Assembly (NCBI RefSeq): GCF_036226605.1
Contig: NZ_CP109000.1
Location: 7,973,746 to 8,037,745 of the forward strand
DNA from: Streptomyces sp. NBC_00704
GTDB taxonomy: Bacteria; Actinomycetota; Actinomycetes; Streptomycetales; Streptomycetaceae
Length of the DNA: 64,000 bases
Direction of reading: 5' to 3'
In this document: piece after piece, positions 61,012 to 64,000 of the stretch
Layout: each line of letters starts with the position of its first letter
Numbering within the stretch: the stretch's first letter is position 1
Position numbers and translations under genes: made by a program
Notes under the pieces: model-generated
What the model was told of the DNA's origin: nothing
Seen by the model: only the letters and a program-made list of their open reading frames with translations
Databases searched by the model: none

Positions 61012-61578
61012 ATGAGCACCCCCACCGCCCTCATCCCTGCCCAGGCCGCCGCCCGCCTCGACGACTACACGGTCATCGACGTGCGCACCCCCGGCGAATA
61101 CGCCTCCGGGCACCTGCCCGGCGCCCACAACATTCCCCTCGACCACCTCCACACCGCCCTGCCCGCCCTCAAGGCGGCAGCAGCCCGCGGGACCCTCCTC
61201 ATGGTCTGCGCCTCCGGCAACCGCTCCACTACCGCCTGCACCGAACTCGCCGCAGCCGACATCCCCGCCACCACCCTCACCGGCGGCACCACCGCTTGGG
61301 CCGGCGAGGGCCACACCCTCCACCGCCCCGACAACGTCACAACCGTCTGGCCCATGGAACGCCAGGTCCGCCTCGCCGCCGGATCCCTCGTCGTCCTCGG
61401 TCTCTCCGTCGGCACCCGCTGGCGCCCCGCCCGCTGGCTGTCCGCCGCCATCGGAGGCGGCCTGGTCTTCTCCGCCGCCACCAACACCTGCGGCATGGCC
61501 GCCGCCCTCGCCAGGCTCCCCCACAACCAGCCCCGCACCACCGACCTTGACGCCACCCTCCGAGCGCTGCAGAACTGA
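61012..61578 (+). CDS. YgaP-type rhodanese with DUF2892 membrane domain
   Basis: A 188-aa protein: rhodanese with VIDVRTPGEYASGHLPGAHN and active-site loop LLMVCASGNRSTTACTELAA (Cys nucleophile), then a DUF2892 part with two hydrophobic segments (LAAGSLVVLGLSVGTRW; WLSAAIGGGLVFSAATNTCG) and the ending MAAALARLPHN. YgaP-type proteins couple sulfane-sulfur transfer to the membrane. AAGGAA precedes ATG 61012 by about 12 bases. The upstream palindrome places it in the repressor's regulon. Confidence 0.9.
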   Translation: MSTPTALIPAQAAARLDDYTVIDVRTPGEYASGHLPGAHNIPLDHLHTALPALKAAAARGTLLMVCASGNRSTTACTELAAADIPATTLTGGTTAWAGEGHTLHRPDNVTTVWPMERQVRLAAGSLVVLGLSVGTRWRPARWLSAAIGGGLVFSAATNTCGMAAALARLPHNQPRTTDLDATLRALQN

Positions 61579-61591
61579 CGGGTGGCTCGGC

Positions 61592-62975
61592 GGGTCTGTA
61601 AAAAGAACGGTGTAACTCCCGATCAAGGAAGTAGCACCTGATGACAGACGTGTCCGTCTCGGCTGAGGCCGTGGAGGCTGTCCAGCCGGTCGAGTTGCAG
61701 CCGGACGCGCTGGACGATCAGTTGATCGGGCAGCTGGTCGACCGGGCCCGCGCGAGCGGGCTGCAGCTCACCGGCGCCGGTGGGCTGCTCCAGCAGCTGA
61801 CGAAGAAGCTCCTGGAGTCCGCGCTCGAAGGCGAGATGACGGACCACCTCGGCTATGAGAAGCACGACCCGGCTGGGGCCGGCAGCGGGAACTCGCGCAA
61901 CGGCGTCCGGTCGAAGACCGTGCTGACCGAGGTCGGCCCAGTTCAGATCGACGTGCCTCGTGACCGCGAGGGCTCGTTCGAGCCGCAGCTGGTTCGCAAG
62001 CGGCAGCGGCGCCTGGCCGGGGTCGACGAGATGGTTCTCTCGCTGTCGGCCCGCGGTCTGACGCGTGGTGAGATCTCCGCGCACCTGGCCGAGGTCTACG
62101 GCGCGGACGTGTCCAGGCAGACGATCTCCACCATCACCGACCAGGTCATCGAGGGTATGTCCGAGTGGCAGAACCGGCCGCTCGATCCGGTCTATCCGGT
62201 GGTGTTCATCGACTGCGTGCACGTGAAGCTCCGCGACGGTCAGGTCGCGAACCGGCCGATCTACGTGGCACTGGCGGTCACGGTCGAGGGCACGAGGGAG
62301 ATCCTCGGGCTGTGGGCCGGCGACGGCGGCGAGGGCGCCAAGTACTGGCTGCACGTCCTCACCGAGATCAAGAACCGGGGCGTCGCAGACGTGTGCATGG
62401 TGGTCTGCGACGGACTCAAGGGACTGCCGGACGCGATCGAGGCGGTCTGGCCGCAGGCCGTCACGCAGACCTGCGTGGTTCACCTGATCCGGGCCTCGTT
62501 CCGGTATGCGGCCCGGCAGGACTGGGACAAGGTCGCCAAGGCCCTCAAGCCCGTCTACACGGCACCGACCGAGGAAGCCGCGCTGGAGCGGTTCGTCGAG
62601 TTCACGGAGGCGTGGGGCAGGAAGTATCCGGCGATCGTGCGGCTCTGGGAGAACGCCTGGGCGGAGTTCGTGCCGTTCCTGAGCTTCGACGTCGAGGTCC
62701 GCCGGGTCATCTGCACCACGAACGCGATTGAGTCGGTCAACGCGCGGATCCGCAAGGCGGTCCGCTCGCGCGGGCACTTCCCGAACGAGCAGGCCGCGCT
62801 GAAGTGCGTCTACATGGCGATCATGTCCCTCGATCCGACCGGCGCCGGCCGCAAGCGCTGGATGACCCGCTGGAAGGCGGCGCTCAACGCCTTCGAGATC
62901 GCCTTCGACGGCCGACTCTCCGCCGGCCGCCGCTAACTCAACCCAACCGAGTTACACCGTTCATTGGACAGACCC
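61592..62975 (+). mobile_element. IS256-family element
   Basis: Ends GGGTCTGT...AACGGTGTAACTC on the left and the matching inverted copy on the right (GAGTTACACCGTT...ACAGACCC) flank one transposase gene; between the conserved blocks the left end has a few different or missing bases. No matching 8-9 bp duplication was seen (left ggctcggc, right ccaggtgt), so recombination after insertion is possible. Confidence 0.85.
61641..62936 (+). CDS. IS256-family transposase
   Basis: A 431-aa mutator-type transposase: LTKKLLESALEGEMTDHLGY, GVRSKTVLTEVGPVQIDVPR-DR, GLTRGEISAHLAEVYG, the first Asp in PVVFIDCVHVKLRDGQV, the second in VCMVVCDGLKGLPDAI, TQTCVVHLIRASFRY and the Glu in CTTNAIESVNARIRKAV. AAGGAAG lies upstream of ATG 61641. 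Length normal; it appears intact and potentially active. Confidence 0.93.
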   Translation: MTDVSVSAEAVEAVQPVELQPDALDDQLIGQLVDRARASGLQLTGAGGLLQQLTKKLLESALEGEMTDHLGYEKHDPAGAGSGNSRNGVRSKTVLTEVGPVQIDVPRDREGSFEPQLVRKRQRRLAGVDEMVLSLSARGLTRGEISAHLAEVYGADVSRQTISTITDQVIEGMSEWQNRPLDPVYPVVFIDCVHVKLRDGQVANRPIYVALAVTVEGTREILGLWAGDGGEGAKYWLHVLTEIKNRGVADVCMVVCDGLKGLPDAIEAVWPQAVTQTCVVHLIRASFRYAARQDWDKVAKALKPVYTAPTEEAALERFVEFTEAWGRKYPAIVRLWENAWAEFVPFLSFDVEVRRVICTTNAIESVNARIRKAVRSRGHFPNEQAALKCVYMAIMSLDPTGAGRKRWMTRWKAALNAFEIAFDGRLSAGRR

Positions 62976-62980
62976 CCAGG

Positions 62981-63430
62981 TGTGGCGGTGGTTGCATGCG
63001 GCCCGGACGGGCGGCTTGGCCGGGAGTGTGCCGCGGGATCGTTTCACGGTGACGCCGCGGATGCGTGAGTTGTTGGCGTTGTGCGGTGGGAACGTGGCCG
63101 CGTGCACCGTGAGCTGGTTGCTGAGGCCGAAAGGGACGGACGGGCTGGGACGGTGCCGTCTCCCGCGACGTTGCAGCGTGCGGTGGCGCGGGATTTGTCT
63201 GCGGGGGAGCGGGTGGGTCTGAAGGAGCGGTGAGGCGGCACGTCGCCGCTATGACGTGTATGGCAAGCGTCCGCCTACGCACCGCAATGCGTGCTGGGAG
63301 GGGGATCACAAGCGAGTTCCGGTGCGGATGGAGGTCGAGGGCTGGGTGACGTGGTTCATCGATGTCGCGACGAAGGTGGTCGTGGGGGTGGCCGTCACTC
63401 CGCATGATCCGGTACCTCCGCCCGTCGAAT
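62981..63430 (+). pseudogene. Decayed Mu-type/rve integrase-like transposase
   Basis: Fragments in shifting frames: VWRWLHAARTGGLAGSVPRD, FTVTPRMRELLALCGGNVAA, then in another frame VHRELVAEAERDGRAGTVPS and ATLQRAVARDLSAGERVGLK, and finally KRPPTHRNACWEGDHKRVPV and GWVTWFIDVATKVVVGVAVT. Together these are the N-terminal HTH and the start of the catalytic domain (first Asp in EGDH) of Mu-like transposases. At least two frameshifts and a missing C-terminus. The IS256 element cuts its 5' side. Confidence 0.7.
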
Positions 63431-63855
63431 TTCGGCGCTCGCATATCAGGACTTCCGTCCTGTGGCTGGGCAATTAACGGCCGCGCACTCTCGAATTCTT
63501 CCGGTAGTTTTTCGCCGGGGTTGGTGGTGCAGCCAGGCCCCAAAAGCTACACAGCCAGCCAGCGTGATGCACCATTCCAGTAGTGGGTTCGCTCGCCCAG
63601 GGTGATGCGGTGGCGGATTCTGCGCCACCTGGAGGGTTAAGCGTGTATGCTGACGGAGCATTGGTGAACGTGAGCGGCCGGTTTCGAGGGTGGGGGAGGT
63701 GTTCGGGTGGAGCGCAGCGGAACCCGTCACTGCGGTGGGACCAGCACCCCGTCAGGCCGACGGCCCGTCATCTTCGTTGCACGGATGACGGCTGGGATTC
63801 CCAAACCCTACACAGGCCCGCGCGCGATGCACCTCCCCTACTGCCGGCGCAGGTG
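63431..63855. other. Subtelomeric non-coding region with two related direct repeats
   Basis: No gene with family support. Around 63539-63575 (ccccaaaagctacacagcca, gcgtgatgcacc) and 63799-63833 (cccaaaccctacacaggccc, gcgcgatgcacc) two imperfect copies of a motif with the form CCCAAA-N-CTACACAG-N-GCG-GATGCACC occur 260 bp apart. Such non-coding DNA is usual just inside Streptomyces telomeres. Confidence 0.5.
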
Positions 63856-64000
63856 CCCGCGCTTGCGCGGGTGCCCACAATTCGCGCTTGCGCGAATTGC
63901 CTCGCCTTTTAAATTCCGCTTGCGGAATTTCATTCCGGCGCTTGCGCCGGAATCAGATTGCGCTTGCGCAATTCGCTCTTTAGGCCTCGGCTTGCCGAGG
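63856..64000. repeat. Putative telomere: six perfect palindromes at the replicon end
   Basis: Six near-contiguous inverted repeats, all centred on GCTTGC (GCAAGC from the end inwards): VI 63856-63871 (7-bp arms), V 63878-63899 (10-bp), IV 63911-63930 (9-bp), III 63932-63953 (10-bp), II 63957-63972 (7-bp), I 63985-64000 (7-bp, CCTCGGCTTGCCGAGG). Palindrome I ends exactly at the last base. Packed palindromes at the 3' end are the hallmark of Streptomyces linear-replicon telomeres, where they fold during end patching by terminal protein. The sequence lacks the archetypal end palindrome CCCGCGGAGCGGG, so this would be a non-archetypal type. Confidence 0.8.

Noticed and set aside
63583..63912. 109-codon plus-strand open frame near the end
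   Set aside because: It runs into the telomere palindromes, has no family resemblance and no ribosome-binding site.
63856..64000. CRISPR array or attachment-site cluster
   Set aside because: The units are palindromes with differing arms and no constant-length spacers, and they stop exactly at the last base; telomere fits better.
1..64000. tRNA, rRNA or riboswitch
   Set aside because: None recognised by eye on either strand; small structured RNAs could be missed without a covariance search.

Overview
The window looks like the terminal part of a linear Streptomyces replicon. The evidence is very high GC with strong GC3 bias, many GTG/TTG starts behind strong Shine-Dalgarno sites, a natural-product cluster, families typical of Streptomyces, dense insertion sequences and pseudogenes as in chromosome arms, and packed perfect palindromes that run exactly to the last base (a putative telomere).

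Bases 1 to about 18.5 kb: a pyrrolobenzodiazepine (PBD) type cluster on the minus strand. Two NRPS proteins (A-PCP for an aryl acid; C-A-PCP-reductase for the proline-like unit and reductive release) are followed by a class II DAHP synthase, a PhzE/TrpEG-type amidotransferase-chorismate enzyme, and a two-component flavin hydroxylase (HpaB/HpaC type). An O-methyltransferase on the plus strand completes the anthranilate branch. The second branch is the 4-alkyl-proline pathway known from lincomycin and PBDs: VOC L-DOPA dioxygenase (LmbB1-like), tyrosine hydroxylase (LmbB2-like), F420/LLM reductase (LmbY-like), PhzF-like isomerase (LmbX-like), and the first 37 codons of a gamma-glutamyltransferase-like enzyme (LmbA-like) running off the left edge. 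The gene set most resembles what is known for tomaymycin-type PBDs. A MarR regulator and an NmrA-like protein lie on the other side of a divergent promoter region.

18.5 to 34 kb: a mobile-element island. Four identical 1,050-bp IS5-family copies (three direct, one inverted) surround a frameshifted IS, a remnant IS and an IS3 element. Broken genes (WYL, NUDIX, TPR regulator, ABC transporter, AlbA_2, resolvase) are scattered among them. A MocR regulator/EamA exporter pair and an S1-domain protein with a small partner are intact.

34 to 53 kb: an MFS exporter, a secreted TNT-domain protein with a nonsense-mutated partner, a secreted beta-propeller protein, and an Rhs-Hint-barnase toxin that is inactivated twice next to an intact barstar-like immunity gene. 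Further on are IS1380 and other transposase remnants, an ECF sigma factor with a CU044_5270-type protein, a lipoprotein, DUF4262 and GNAT proteins, and many truncated genes.

53 to 61.6 kb: a stress/detoxification block. It has a MerR regulator with Cys-rich small proteins and CtaG, then a cst-like persulfide-detoxification set (CstB-like dioxygenase-rhodanese, two rhodaneses, TauE/SafE, DUF302, DUF2892) with a CstR/CsoR-type repressor and three matching C-tract/G-tract palindromes as likely operators.

61.6 to 64 kb: an IS256 element, a decayed Mu-like transposase, and the palindromic replicon end.
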